From NCBI GenBank assembly GCA_030681195.1, contig JAUXXJ010000008.1, forward strand, positions 290,719 through 354,718: a stretch of 64,000 nucleotides of DNA. The letters are read 5' to 3'. Made by a program: the position numbers and the translations under genes. Source of the stretch: Rhodocyclaceae bacterium (GTDB taxonomy: Bacteria > Pseudomonadota > Gammaproteobacteria > Burkholderiales > Rhodocyclaceae). Positions 11,201-24,341 of the stretch are shown piece after piece. The notes under the pieces were generated by a model. It was not told where the DNA came from and ran no database searches. It worked only from the letters and a program-made list of their open reading frames with translations. Position 1 is the stretch's first letter. Every line of letters begins with the position of its first letter.

Positions 11201-12133
11201 ATGTTATGGAAAAGGCTGGCTTTGGCAGACATACCCTCTCTGGAGATCGGTAATAGCCGCGATTTCGGCGAAGTCCGCGCCGAAGTGGTGCGACTCGTGC
11301 GTGCTATTCGTCCCGGTCACGAGATGGGCTACATCGATCATGCCTTTTCTTTGGCTGAAACCGCCAGTCAGGGGCTGTTGCTGGGTTACTCCAGTCTGCT
11401 CACGCCCTATCACGATCATGGCCACATGCTGGAGGTGGTCTTGTGCAGTGTGCGTCTATTACATGGCCTGCATCTGTCGGGCGAGGTCATCGATGATCTG
11501 ACCATCGATGCCTGTATTGTCGGCGCGCTGCTGCACGACACCGGCTATCTGATGAACAATGACGAGGTGAGCGGCACCGGGGCGCAATTCACGATTACCC
11601 ATGTGGTGCGCGGCGCCGTCTTTGCCGAGACCCAACTGGTGGATATTTTGCCACCGGATCTGATGTCAGCGACCAGCAAGGTGATCCTGGCCACCGACCA
11701 TCGTCCGGTGGCGGTGATGCCCGAGTTCAACTCGCGTGCCCAGCGCATCGCCGCGCAGGTCACCGCGACGGCCGACCTGATTGGCCAGATGGCCAATCGC
11801 GAATACCTCGAACGCCTGCTGCTGCTCTACTATGAGTTCAACGAGGCCGGTATTACCGTCTTTAAGGATGTGCACGATTTGCTGGAAAAAACCGGTAGTT
11901 TCTACAAGATGATGAACGGCCGCATCCAGCGCGAACTCGGTAACCTGACACCCCATCTGACCAAGCATTTCGACCAGACGCGCGGCGTGCGGCGCAACTA
12001 CTACGTCGAGTCGATTGATCGCAACCTGGGTTATTTGGCGAGTCTGGTCAAGGAAGAGCGCCAGCGCCGTCTGGATCGGCTCAAGCGCGGCGGCATTGTC
12101 GGCAAGGCGCTTGATTTACTGGAGACTCCGTAA
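11201..12133 (+). CDS. HD-domain protein (predicted metal-dependent phosphohydrolase)
   Basis: The 310-residue product has an HD-type metal site: YHDHGHMLEV near residue 70, then LLHDTGY about 35 residues later (H..HD), with a downstream Asp in VTATADLIGQM. This is the layout of HD/PDE-like phosphohydrolases, but the substrate cannot be told. The frame stays open upstream to 11006, but that part is low-complexity and lacks family features, so the ATG at 11201 (MLWKRLALADIPSLEIG) is preferred; its ribosome site is weak. A hemerythrin gene starts 4 bp after its stop, which suggests a shared transcript. Confidence 0.75.
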   Translation: MLWKRLALADIPSLEIGNSRDFGEVRAEVVRLVRAIRPGHEMGYIDHAFSLAETASQGLLLGYSSLLTPYHDHGHMLEVVLCSVRLLHGLHLSGEVIDDLTIDACIVGALLHDTGYLMNNDEVSGTGAQFTITHVVRGAVFAETQLVDILPPDLMSATSKVILATDHRPVAVMPEFNSRAQRIAAQVTATADLIGQMANREYLERLLLLYYEFNEAGITVFKDVHDLLEKTGSFYKMMNGRIQRELGNLTPHLTKHFDQTRGVRRNYYVESIDRNLGYLASLVKEERQRRLDRLKRGGIVGKALDLLETP

Positions 12134-12137
12134 AAGC

Positions 12138-12518
12138 ATGTCTACAGAAACCTTGGATGCCTTGCAGTATCAGCATCAGCAGGTGATGCTGCGCTTCGAT
12201 GAGTTCTCACGCCTGCTGTATGCAGCGGATCAGCGTGCGGCAACGCAGGAAAGCTTGGTGAGCTTGATTGTTGAGATTGGTATGCATTTCGGCTTCGAGG
12301 AGTCCCTGATGGAGGCGGGGGACTATGCGGAGTTCGATCATCACCGCCGCCAGCACCTCGGCATCATGACCGAGTTGGGCTTGATGGTTGATCGTCTGGA
12401 GAGCGGCCTGGGACTGTCGGAATTGGCGCGCGGGGTGGATTTCCTGCGCCATTGGTATGAGCAGCACATGGACAGCAGCGATTGCGCGCTCGAAGCCTGG
12501 CTGCGCCTACGTAGCTGA
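12138..12518 (+). CDS. Bacteriohemerythrin
   Basis: A 126-residue single-domain hemerythrin, an O2/NO-binding di-iron four-helix bundle. Iron ligand motifs are visible in order: QHQQ in helix 1, HFGFEES (HxxxE) in helix 2, HHRRQH in helix 3 and HWYEQHMDSSD (HxxxxD) in helix 4. The ATG at 12138 follows the HD-domain gene by 4 bp, so an oxygen- or NO-linked signalling pair is possible but unproven. Its last 12 bases overlap the end of the convergent uup gene. Confidence 0.88.
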   Translation: MSTETLDALQYQHQQVMLRFDEFSRLLYAADQRAATQESLVSLIVEIGMHFGFEESLMEAGDYAEFDHHRRQHLGIMTELGLMVDRLESGLGLSELARGVDFLRHWYEQHMDSSDCALEAWLRLRS

Positions 12519-14423
12519 TGCCCCTGAGTTCAGTTGCGCCTCCAGCCCTTCCCAGCGTTCCAGCAGGACGAGCAATTCCTCTTCGATGACCGACAGCCGG
12601 GTGGATACCGTCTGGGCTTCCGTGGGGTTTTGATACAGCGAGGGGTCTTCGAGGCGGTCGGTCAGTGTTTTCTGCTCGCTTTCGAGTGCGGCGATCCGGT
12701 CGGGCAGGGCGTCGAGCTCGCGTTGCTCTTTCCACGATAGCTTGATGGGTTTTGTTTTTTCTTGCGGCCGTCCTGCCAGCGCCGACTTTTGTTTCGTCTG
12801 TGTCTGGGCTTCTAGCTTGCGACTTGCCTGATACGCCGCCCAGTCGCTGTAGCCGCCGGCGTATTCCCGCCAGATTCCGCTACCCTCGGCGGCAAAGGTC
12901 TGGGTCACGATGGCATCGAGAAAGGCGCGGTCATGGCTGACCAGAAACACCGTACCGGCGTAGTCCTGGATCAGGTCTTCGAGCAGGTCGAGGGTGTCGA
13001 TGTCGAGATCGTTGGTCGGTTCGTCGAGTACCAGCACGTTGGCGGGGCGGGCGAACAGGCGGGCGAGCAGCAGGCGGTTGCGCTCGCCACCGGAAAGTGA
13101 TTTGACCGGCGAGCGGGCACGTTGCGGGGCGAACAGGAAGTCGCCGAGATAACCGACGACGTGTTTGCGGGTGCCGGCAATTTCCACGTAGTCCGAACCC
13201 GGCGAGATGATGTCGGCCAGCGTCGCCTCGGGATCGAGTTGGGCGCGGAACTGGTCGAAGTAGGCGACCTCCATCTTGGTGCCGCGTTTCACCGTGCCAC
13301 TATCGGCCTGCAGTTCGCCGAGAATCAGGCGCAGCAGGGTGGTCTTGCCGGCGCCGTTGGGGCCGATCAGGCCGATGCGGTCGCCGCGCAGGATGCGGCA
13401 GGAGAAGTCGCGGATGATGTTGTTCTCGCCGAAGGATTTGCTGACATGACTCAGTTCGGCCACCAGTTGTCCGCTCTTTTCACCGGCATCCAGTTGCAGT
13501 TTGACCTGGCCGATGCGCTCACGGCGGGCGGCACGCTCGGTGCGTAGTTGATCGAGGCGCTGCACGCGAAACACGGCGCGGGTGCGGCGTGCCTCGACAC
13601 CCTGGCGAATCCAGACTTCCTCTTCCTTGAGCAGCTTGTCGAAACGCGCGCTGGCCTTGGCTTCGTCCGCCAGTTCCTGCTCCTTGCGTTCCTTGTAGGC
13701 GGCATAACTGCCGGGATAGCTGGCCAGATGGCCGCGATCCAGTTCGATGATGCGCGTGGCCAGCCGGTCGAGAAAACGCCGGTCGTGGGTGATGAACAGC
13801 AGCGTGACGCCGCTTTCCAGCAGGAAATCCTCTAGCCATTCGATGGCGGCAATGTCGAGATGGTTGGTCGGTTCGTCGAGCAGCAGGACTTCAGGCGCGA
13901 CGGCGAGAGCCTGTGCCAGCGCGAGACGTTTTTTCTGGCCGCCCGAGAGTGTGCCGACCTTGGCATCGGCATCCAGCCCGAAACGGGCGATGACTTGCTC
14001 TGCCCGCGCTTCATAGGCCCATACGCCGAGGGATTCCATTTCGTGCTGCAGCGATTCCATGCGCGTGAGCAAAGCCGCGTGGTCGGCATCGGCTTCGGCC
14101 ATCTGGTGCGAGACCACGTGGTAGTCGGCGAGCAGCCGGGCGGTGTCACCCATGCCGGCGACGACGGCCTGAAAGACGCTCAGGTCAGGATCGAAGGGCG
14201 GTTCCTGCGGCACGTAGGCAAGCTTGAGGCCCGGCTGTGTCCATAAGCTGCCGTCATCCAGCGGCGCGCGACCAGCGAGAATCGAAAGCAGCGACGACTT
14301 GCCGGTGCCGTTACGGCCGATCAGGGCAATGCGCTCGCCAGCATCGAGCTGGAATTCGGCAGTATCGAGCAGCGCGACGTGGCCATAGGCAAGGTGGCCG
14401 TTATAAAGTTTAAGCAAGGGCAT
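12507..14423 (-). CDS. uup: ABC-F family ATPase Uup
   Basis: Soluble ABC-F protein with two ATPase domains and no membrane part; Uup acts on DNA branch structures and/or the ribosome. The 638-residue sequence has Walker A motifs GRNGTGKSS and GPNGAGKTT, signature motifs LSGGQKKR and LSGGERNR, and LLDEPTNHLD / VLDEPTNDLD Walker B regions. The C-terminal coiled-coil domain typical of Uup follows (about 560-635). A copy of the dispersed 24-bp element is read in frame at residues 545-553 (KSALAGRP), exactly in the linker between the second ATPase domain and the coiled coil. Confidence 0.93.
   Translation of the reverse strand: MPLLKLYNGHLAYGHVALLDTAEFQLDAGERIALIGRNGTGKSSLLSILAGRAPLDDGSLWTQPGLKLAYVPQEPPFDPDLSVFQAVVAGMGDTARLLADYHVVSHQMAEADADHAALLTRMESLQHEMESLGVWAYEARAEQVIARFGLDADAKVGTLSGGQKKRLALAQALAVAPEVLLLDEPTNHLDIAAIEWLEDFLLESGVTLLFITHDRRFLDRLATRIIELDRGHLASYPGSYAAYKERKEQELADEAKASARFDKLLKEEEVWIRQGVEARRTRAVFRVQRLDQLRTERAARRERIGQVKLQLDAGEKSGQLVAELSHVSKSFGENNIIRDFSCRILRGDRIGLIGPNGAGKTTLLRLILGELQADSGTVKRGTKMEVAYFDQFRAQLDPEATLADIISPGSDYVEIAGTRKHVVGYLGDFLFAPQRARSPVKSLSGGERNRLLLARLFARPANVLVLDEPTNDLDIDTLDLLEDLIQDYAGTVFLVSHDRAFLDAIVTQTFAAEGSGIWREYAGGYSDWAAYQASRKLEAQTQTKQKSALAGRPQEKTKPIKLSWKEQRELDALPDRIAALESEQKTLTDRLEDPSLYQNPTEAQTVSTRLSVIEEELLVLLERWEGLEAQLNSGASAT
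12767..12790 (+). repeat. Dispersed 24-bp element, copy 2 (inside uup)
   Basis: GCCGTCCTGCCAGCGC then CGACTTTT on the plus strand, antisense to uup. It is translated as KSALAGRP in the domain linker. Confidence 0.85.
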
Positions 14424-14438
14424 CGGCGCATTCTATGC

Positions 14439-14462
14439 GCCGTCCCGCCAGCGCCGACTTTT
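14439..14462 (+). repeat. Dispersed 24-bp element, copy 3
   Basis: Exact common form: GCCGTCCCGCCAGC then GCCGACTTTT. It lies between the uup start and the nitroreductase stop, and its last T is the last base of that stop codon (TGA on the minus strand). Confidence 0.9.
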
Positions 14463-15046
14463 CAGATGATTTTGCAGACCTCATTGAAAGCGGGGCGCGG
14501 GCTGCGCGGGAAGAGTTGCGCGGGATCCCCGTAGCCGAGGTTGCAGATGAAGTTGCTCTTGATGCGCGTGCCGGCAAAGAACTCGGCATCGACCTTGGCC
14601 GTGTCAAAGCCTGACATCGGTCCGCAGTCGAGCCCTAGCGCACGCGCCGCCAACATGAAATAGGCCCCCTGCAGGCTGCTGTTGCGGAAGGCGGTGGTGT
14701 CGATCAAGGCGTCGTTGCCGGTAAACCAGGATTTTGCGTCGGTGTGGGGGAACAGCTTGGGCAGGGTGTCGGGAAAGTCGAGATCCATGCCGAGGATGGC
14801 GGTCACCGGGGCGGCTTCGGTTTTGGCGCGGTTGGCTTCCATCATCAGCGGCAGCAGCCGGGCCTTGGCTTGCGGCGACTTCACATAGACGACGCGCAGC
14901 GGCCAACAGTTGGCACTGGTCGGTCCCCATTTCATCAGGTCGTGGAGTTCACCGAGCAGGCTGTTGGCCACCGGTTTGTTCAGCCAGCCATTGTGGGTGC
15001 GGGCATTACAGAAAAGTTGGTCGAGGACGCTGGCATCGATGGGCAT
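14462..15046 (-). CDS. Nitroreductase-family protein, RutE/malonic semialdehyde reductase type
   Basis: A 194-residue FMN-dependent NAD(P)H oxidoreductase of the nitroreductase fold. The start [12 protein letters not shown], the segment [17 protein letters not shown] and [13 protein letters not shown] match the RutE/HadB-like subgroup, which reduces malonic semialdehyde to 3-hydroxypropionate. No rut genes are nearby, so the true substrate is open. The ATG at 15046 is preceded by AGGAGAT; the frame is open upstream but without support. The stop codon is shared with a dispersed-repeat copy. Confidence 0.85.
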   Translation of the reverse strand: MPIDASVLDQLFCNARTHNGWLNKPVANSLLGELHDLMKWGPTSANCWPLRVVYVKSPQAKARLLPLMMEANRAKTEAAPVTAILGMDLDFPDTLPKLFPHTDAKSWFTGNDALIDTTAFRNSSLQGAYFMLAARALGLDCGPMSGFDTAKVDAEFFAGTRIKSNFICNLGYGDPAQLFPRSPRPAFNEVCKII

Positions 15047-15164
15047 GGATATCTCCTGTGATATGAGGGCTGTAAGTGGTGTCCTTCCTGCCATTTTCAA
15101 TGGCAGCCAGGTGCAACACAAAGCGGGACTTGCCCGTAGAATCCGTCAGTCAAAGGGGAGGCGC

Positions 15165-18025
<2,861 letters not shown>

Positions 18026-18029
<4 letters not shown>

Positions 18030-18967
18030 GTGGTGGTTAACGGCGACGCCTGAGCTGCCATCTGATCGATAAATAGCTGGTCGTGTTCGAGGATGTGCTT
18101 GTGCAGCCAGACATGCAGGGTTTCGACCAGGCGAAAAAGGCACAGCGCCGTGTTGTTGTCATCGTAATCACCAATCAACTGGCTCATGCGCCGCGAGAGT
18201 TCGGCGTGATTGTCGAGGTGTGCTTGCACCCCGGCTACCTGGGGATGTTGCTTGAGCAGTGTCTCTTCATGACGAAAATGCTCCACCATGAACTTGAGAG
18301 CATCGGTGATCAGGTCAATCGCCGAGTCGGTGCAGTGATGCTGCGTATCTGACGTGCACTGGGTGCATTCCGGGTAGCTGACATGGCATAGCGACAGGGT
18401 GCGATGCAGGATGTCGTGCAGGCGCGCATGTTCCTCGTCAATTTGTGCATTCCCGGTCAATGGCAGTGCCGGCAGATGGCCGGTGATGAAGGCGGGTGCC
18501 ACGCTTGGCTGAGATACCGGATTGGTTTCCTGCGGTGAGCAGGCGACGAGGCTCATGAACGCGATGTCCTGCGTGCGTTGATGGGTGTCGATTTGATCGG
18601 CAATTGCACAGATAAAGGCTTGTGCCGCCTTGACGTCCTGCGATTGGCTAAAGTCAATGATGGCCTGCTGGAGCGCGCTGCTGATGTCGCCGTGCTGTTC
18701 AATGTGGCGCTGGAAGGCCTCGTTCGACAGCAACTGGCGTGTGATCTTTACTTCGCGGCCGAAGTGACCGACGACGGCAAACATGCTGCGATGAAAATGT
18801 TCGCGCATATTTTGCGCGCAGCGACTTCCCTCATCACATTCATCGATACGACAGTGCTGAGAGGGCGCGCAGGGCAACGCCATGGTGCGCACGGCAGCGA
18901 AAATTCCATCCAGAATCCGATGGTCTGTTTCCAAGTCCCGCAATGCGGTGACGAGCGGGTTTGTCAT
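18026..18967 (-). CDS. Hemerythrin-domain protein, two-lobed
   Basis: A 313-residue protein. The C-terminal half (about 175-300) is a clear hemerythrin domain: IDEEHARLHD, HFRHEETLLKQH, HLDNHAELSRRM and HVWLHKHILEHD supply the His/Glu/Asp iron ligands. The N-terminal half also looks like a helical bundle (TDHRILDGIF, HFHRSMFAVVGHFGREV) and may be a degenerate cation-binding lobe; it contains several cysteines. Likely an O2/NO/iron-responsive protein. It overlaps the convergent hybrid-kinase stop by 4 bp. Confidence 0.78.
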
Positions 18968-19011
18968 GCCCTCATCGTACGGTTGATGGGCCGCCCTGTC
19001 AATGCAGCGAA

Positions 19012-19032
19012 GGATATATCTCCTTGGATATA
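19012..19032 (-). promoter_or_regulatory. Paired GGATATA direct repeats upstream of the hemerythrin gene
   Basis: GGATATA occurs at 19012-19018 and 19026-19032, 14 bp apart, in the gap before the minus-strand hemerythrin gene. They may be promoter or regulator half-sites. Confidence 0.25.
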
Positions 19033-19054
19033 AAGGAAAACTTCTTTGTGTGCG

Positions 19055-19264
19055 CTAGGCGATCAGGTCGGGGCCGAGTAGTCGCTCAATGGCGGAGATG
19101 CGATCCTTCAGTTGCAGCTTGCGTTTTTTCATGCGCCGCAGCAGCAATTCGTCGAGCGAGGGGCTTTCTTCCAAGCGCAAAATGGCCGCGTCGAGGTCGT
19201 GATGTTCGACCTTCAGTTCCATCAACTGAACGTGAAGTTGGGCCGGTTCGTCGGGAAGCGTCAT
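19055..19264 (-). CDS. DUF465 (YdcH-like) small protein
   Basis: A 69-residue basic helical protein (start MTLPDEPAQLHVQLMEL; MKKRKLQLKDRISAIERLL near the C-terminus) with the two-helix hairpin pattern of the DUF465/YdcH family. Its function is unknown. Two earlier in-frame ATG codons exist (19273 and 19282), so the start could be slightly upstream. The frame also continues far upstream across the divergent kinase gene, which is unlikely to be real. It is divergent from the kinase gene by about 50 bp. Confidence 0.72.
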   Translation of the reverse strand: MTLPDEPAQLHVQLMELKVEHHDLDAAILRLEESPSLDELLLRRMKKRKLQLKDRISAIERLLGPDLIA

Positions 19265-19312
19265 GTGGCCCATCTTAGGCATGCGCGGCCAGTTTGGCAA
19301 TAGAATAGACGC

Positions 19313-21736
19313 ATGAGCGAGAAGATGATCGGCCGCTTCGAAATTCGCGGCGAACTGGGGCGCGGCGCGCAAAGCGTCGTCTATCTTGCATGGGATCCGC
19401 AGTTGCAGCGTGAGGTTGCGATCAAGACCCTGCATTTCTCACGTGCAGATCCGGCCCGTAATGCGGAACTGCTCGAGGAAGCCAAAACCTCCAGCAAGTT
19501 CCGCCATGCCAACGTGGTGCCGATTTTCGATGCCGGCGAAGAGGGGGGCGATCCCTATCTGGTTTTCGAGTATGTCAGCGGTCGCAATCTGGCCGATGCA
19601 CTCAAGGCCGATGGGCCGCTGACTTCCGTCAAGGCGGCCAGCCTGATGCGCCAGGTGGCCGATGCGCTCGCCCAGGCGCATGCCCAGGGCATCATCCATC
19701 GCGATCTGAAGCCTTCGAATATCCTCATCGACAAGCGTGACGGTGCCGCGCGCGTGATGGATTTCGGCATCGCCATGCGGGCCTCGGAAGAGCATCCCGA
19801 TGCAGGCCCGAAGGCTGCCGGCCTAACCGGAACGCCCGCCTACATGGCGCCGGAATATGTAACGCAGCAGCGCATTACGCCACAGATCGACGTTTATGCG
19901 GCTGGCCTGATTCTGCTGGAGACGCTGACAGGGCAGCGCGTATTTGACGGTGGCCCGGTCGAATCGATCCTTTATCGCATCGCGACCGAAAAGCTCGTCT
20001 TGCCTGCCTCTCCGCCGATCGATCCCAAGCTGGGCGGCATCATCCTGCGCGCCTGTGCACTCGACCCCGCGCAGCGGTTTGCCTCGGCCAGTGAATTGTG
20101 TGATGCGCTGACGGCGTATCTGGGCGAGGGGGATGCCGAGCGCGCCGAGGGCCAAGCTGCCATCGCCCAGAATGACACGCTTGAGTTTCTGTTGCGGCGC
20201 ATGCGTCACAAGTCAGACTTCCCGGCGCTGTCCGACTCGGTTTCAGCCATCAACAAGCTTGCCGCCTCGGAAAGCGAAAGCGTCAATAAGCTCTCAAACA
20301 CCATCCTCAAGGATTTTGCACTGACCAACAAGATCTTGCGTCTGGTGAATTCAGCCTTCTATCGTCAGGCGGGTGGCGGCAATATCAGCACCGTTTCGCG
20401 GGCTGTCATCGTGCTCGGTTTCAATACCATCCGCAACATCGCCATCACGGTATTGTTGTTCGAGCACATGCAGGACAAGGCCAACGTCAAGGATCTCAAG
20501 GAGGCTTTCCTGCGGGCCAACCTGGCCGGTCTGCTGGCGAAGGAATGTTGCCACATGCCACTGCTGCGTCGCCAAGGGGAAGAGGCATTTATTTGCGCAC
20601 TGTTCCACGGCTTGGGCCAGTTGCTGGCGCAGTTTTACTTTGCCGAAGAAGTCGGTGAGATCAATAAGCTTATTGAGTTCAAGAAGCTTTCGGCAAATAC
20701 CGCCTCCGCCCAGGTGCTGGGCGTGTCTTTTGAAGAATTGGGGATGGGGATTGCCAAGAACTGGGGCTTCCCCGGGGCGATCATCGACAGCATGCGTCGG
20801 CTGCCTGAGGGTGAGTTGCGCAAACCCCATACCCCCGAAGAGGCGCTGCGAACGCTCTCCGGCTTTGCCAACGAGTTTTGCGACCAGCTAACGTCCACGC
20901 CGCCCGATCAGCGCGCCAAGTTGATGCACAAGATCACGCAGCGCTTTGGCAGCAGCCTGCAACTGGCCGACCGGCAATTGCAGGGAGATATGGAAAAGGC
21001 GCTTGAGGAACTGACCCAAGTTGCCAACACGCTGCATGTCAATTTGCGGCAAAGCCCGTTTGCCCGCCAAGCGGCTGCTATCGTGAGTGGCAAGGCGGCG
21101 GTGGAATCCTCGTTGGCACCCCATGGCGCGCCTACGTCCGATGGTTATGCCAGGACCCTCCTGGGCGACGCACCGATTCCTGACCTTGATGAAGGCGAAG
21201 ATGGCTCGGTCGTGCCCGAAGATGCCCAGTCGGTCCTCTCTTCGGGGATTCAGGACATCAGCAATTCACTGGTGGATGACTTCGCGCTGAACGACATCTT
21301 GCGCATCATCCTCGAAACAATGTACCGCGCCATGGGCTTCAAGCGCGTGCTGCTGGCTCTGCGGGATGGCAAGAGCGGACAGATGACCGGGCGTTTTGGC
21401 CTCGGGCCTGATGTGGCGGATTTGACCAAGCAGTTCCATTTTCCAATGTCTGCCGAAGTTCATGATGTGTTCCTGCTGGCGACCAACAAGGGCCTCGACA
21501 TCATCATCAACGACATCGATGATCCCAAGATTGCAGACAAGGTGCCCAAGTGGTACCGCGAGCGCATTCCGGCCAAGACCTTCGTGCTGTTCCCGCTCAC
21601 CATGAAGGGCCGGCCGGTGGCGCTGATCTACTGCGACAAGGACAAGGCTGGCTCGATCCAGATTCCCGAGAAGGAACTGACGCTGCTGAAGACGCTGCGC
21701 AATCAGGCTTTGCTGGCGATCAAGCAGGCAATGTAA
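19313..21736 (+). CDS. Serine/threonine protein kinase fused to HDOD and GAF domains
   Basis: An 807-residue cytosolic protein with three parts. Residues 8-270 are a Hanks-type kinase: glycine loop GELGRGAQSVV, Lys38 in VAIK, catalytic HRDLKPSN (Asp131), DFG at 150-152 and an APE-like MAPEY. Residues about 290-500 are an HDOD domain (SVNKLSNTILKDFALTNKIL, RLVNSAFYR). Residues about 640-805 resemble a GAF domain (FKRVLLALRDGKSGQMTGRF, RPVALIYCDKDKAGSI). No membrane helix is seen. HDOD proteins act in signalling and motility networks; the fusion suggests phosphorylation linked to that output. greB follows with no gap. Confidence 0.87.
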   Translation: MSEKMIGRFEIRGELGRGAQSVVYLAWDPQLQREVAIKTLHFSRADPARNAELLEEAKTSSKFRHANVVPIFDAGEEGGDPYLVFEYVSGRNLADALKADGPLTSVKAASLMRQVADALAQAHAQGIIHRDLKPSNILIDKRDGAARVMDFGIAMRASEEHPDAGPKAAGLTGTPAYMAPEYVTQQRITPQIDVYAAGLILLETLTGQRVFDGGPVESILYRIATEKLVLPASPPIDPKLGGIILRACALDPAQRFASASELCDALTAYLGEGDAERAEGQAAIAQNDTLEFLLRRMRHKSDFPALSDSVSAINKLAASESESVNKLSNTILKDFALTNKILRLVNSAFYRQAGGGNISTVSRAVIVLGFNTIRNIAITVLLFEHMQDKANVKDLKEAFLRANLAGLLAKECCHMPLLRRQGEEAFICALFHGLGQLLAQFYFAEEVGEINKLIEFKKLSANTASAQVLGVSFEELGMGIAKNWGFPGAIIDSMRRLPEGELRKPHTPEEALRTLSGFANEFCDQLTSTPPDQRAKLMHKITQRFGSSLQLADRQLQGDMEKALEELTQVANTLHVNLRQSPFARQAAAIVSGKAAVESSLAPHGAPTSDGYARTLLGDAPIPDLDEGEDGSVVPEDAQSVLSSGIQDISNSLVDDFALNDILRIILETMYRAMGFKRVLLALRDGKSGQMTGRFGLGPDVADLTKQFHFPMSAEVHDVFLLATNKGLDIIINDIDDPKIADKVPKWYRERIPAKTFVLFPLTMKGRPVALIYCDKDKAGSIQIPEKELTLLKTLRNQALLAIKQAM

Positions 21737-22288
21737 TTGAACAAAGCTTTCGTCAAGGAACCGGAGGGCGAGGATGAGGACGAAGACCCTGTCGGCGTCC
21801 CCGCTTTGCCTCCCGGCAGCAAGAACTACATGACCCCCATCGGCCATCGTGCGCTACGGGAAGAATTCGAGAAATTGGTCAAGGTCGATCGGCCGCATCT
21901 GGTGCAGGTGGTTTCCTGGGCGGCCTCGAACGGTGATCGTTCGGAAAACGGCGATTACATCTACGGCAAGAAAAAGCTGCGTGAGATCGACAAGCGGCTA
22001 CGCTACCTGACTAAACGACTCGACAATGCCGAGGTGGTCGATCCGGCGCATCAGGCCAATCTTGAGCAGGTGTTCTTCGGGGCGACGGTTACCGTTTCCG
22101 ATGCTGATGCCGAAGTGACTTACCAAATCGTCGGTATTGACGAGGCCGACCCGGCCACCGGCAAGATCAGCTGGATTTCCCCGCTGGCCCGTGCGCTGAT
22201 GAAGGCGCGCGAGGGGGATGTCGTTAAATTCATGAGCCCGGCAGGGGTGCGCGAGATCGAAATCATCGAAATCACCTACGAGACTTGA
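21737..22288 (+). CDS. greB: Transcription elongation factor GreB
   Basis: Rescues backtracked RNA polymerase by stimulating transcript cleavage. The 183-residue product has an N-terminal coiled coil with the acidic tip (NGDRSENGDYIYGKKKLREI) and a C-terminal FKBP-like domain. The start is a TTG at 21737 that directly abuts the kinase stop. It gives the characteristic GreB beginning NKAFVKEPEG, which an ATG start (only at residue 31) would lose. Translation is therefore probably coupled to the kinase gene. Its stop lies inside the heat-shock promoter of htpG. Confidence 0.92.
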   Translation: MNKAFVKEPEGEDEDEDPVGVPALPPGSKNYMTPIGHRALREEFEKLVKVDRPHLVQVVSWAASNGDRSENGDYIYGKKKLREIDKRLRYLTKRLDNAEVVDPAHQANLEQVFFGATVTVSDADAEVTYQIVGIDEADPATGKISWISPLARALMKAREGDVVKFMSPAGVREIEIIEITYET

Positions 22289-22311
22289 AAACCCTCCTGG
22301 CAACCCCATTT
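22284..22311 (+). promoter_or_regulatory. Sigma-32 (heat-shock) promoter of htpG
   Basis: CTTGAAA (22284-22290), a 13-bp spacer and CCCCATTT (22304-22311) match the RpoH consensus at every specified base. It lies about 35 bp before the htpG start and overlaps the greB stop codon. Confidence 0.88.
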
Positions 22312-22344
22312 CTCCGACTCGTTTGATTGTTCGGAGAAAACTGC

Positions 22345-24261
<1,917 letters not shown>

Positions 24262-24309
24262 GTCGGGCAAGTGACGCTGCGCCGGGGGCTTGCCCCCATC
24301 ATTGGCGAA

Positions 24310-24341
24310 AGAGCCGAGGTGCTGATCCTCGGCTCTTTTTC
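24310..24341 (+). terminator. Rho-independent terminator after htpG
   Basis: A 10-bp stem, AGAGCCGAGG with CCTCGGCTCT, has a 7-nt loop (24310-24336) and is followed by TTTT. The mirrored strand would also give an A/T-flanked hairpin, but the next minus-strand gene ends at 24341, so the site mainly serves htpG. Confidence 0.88.
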
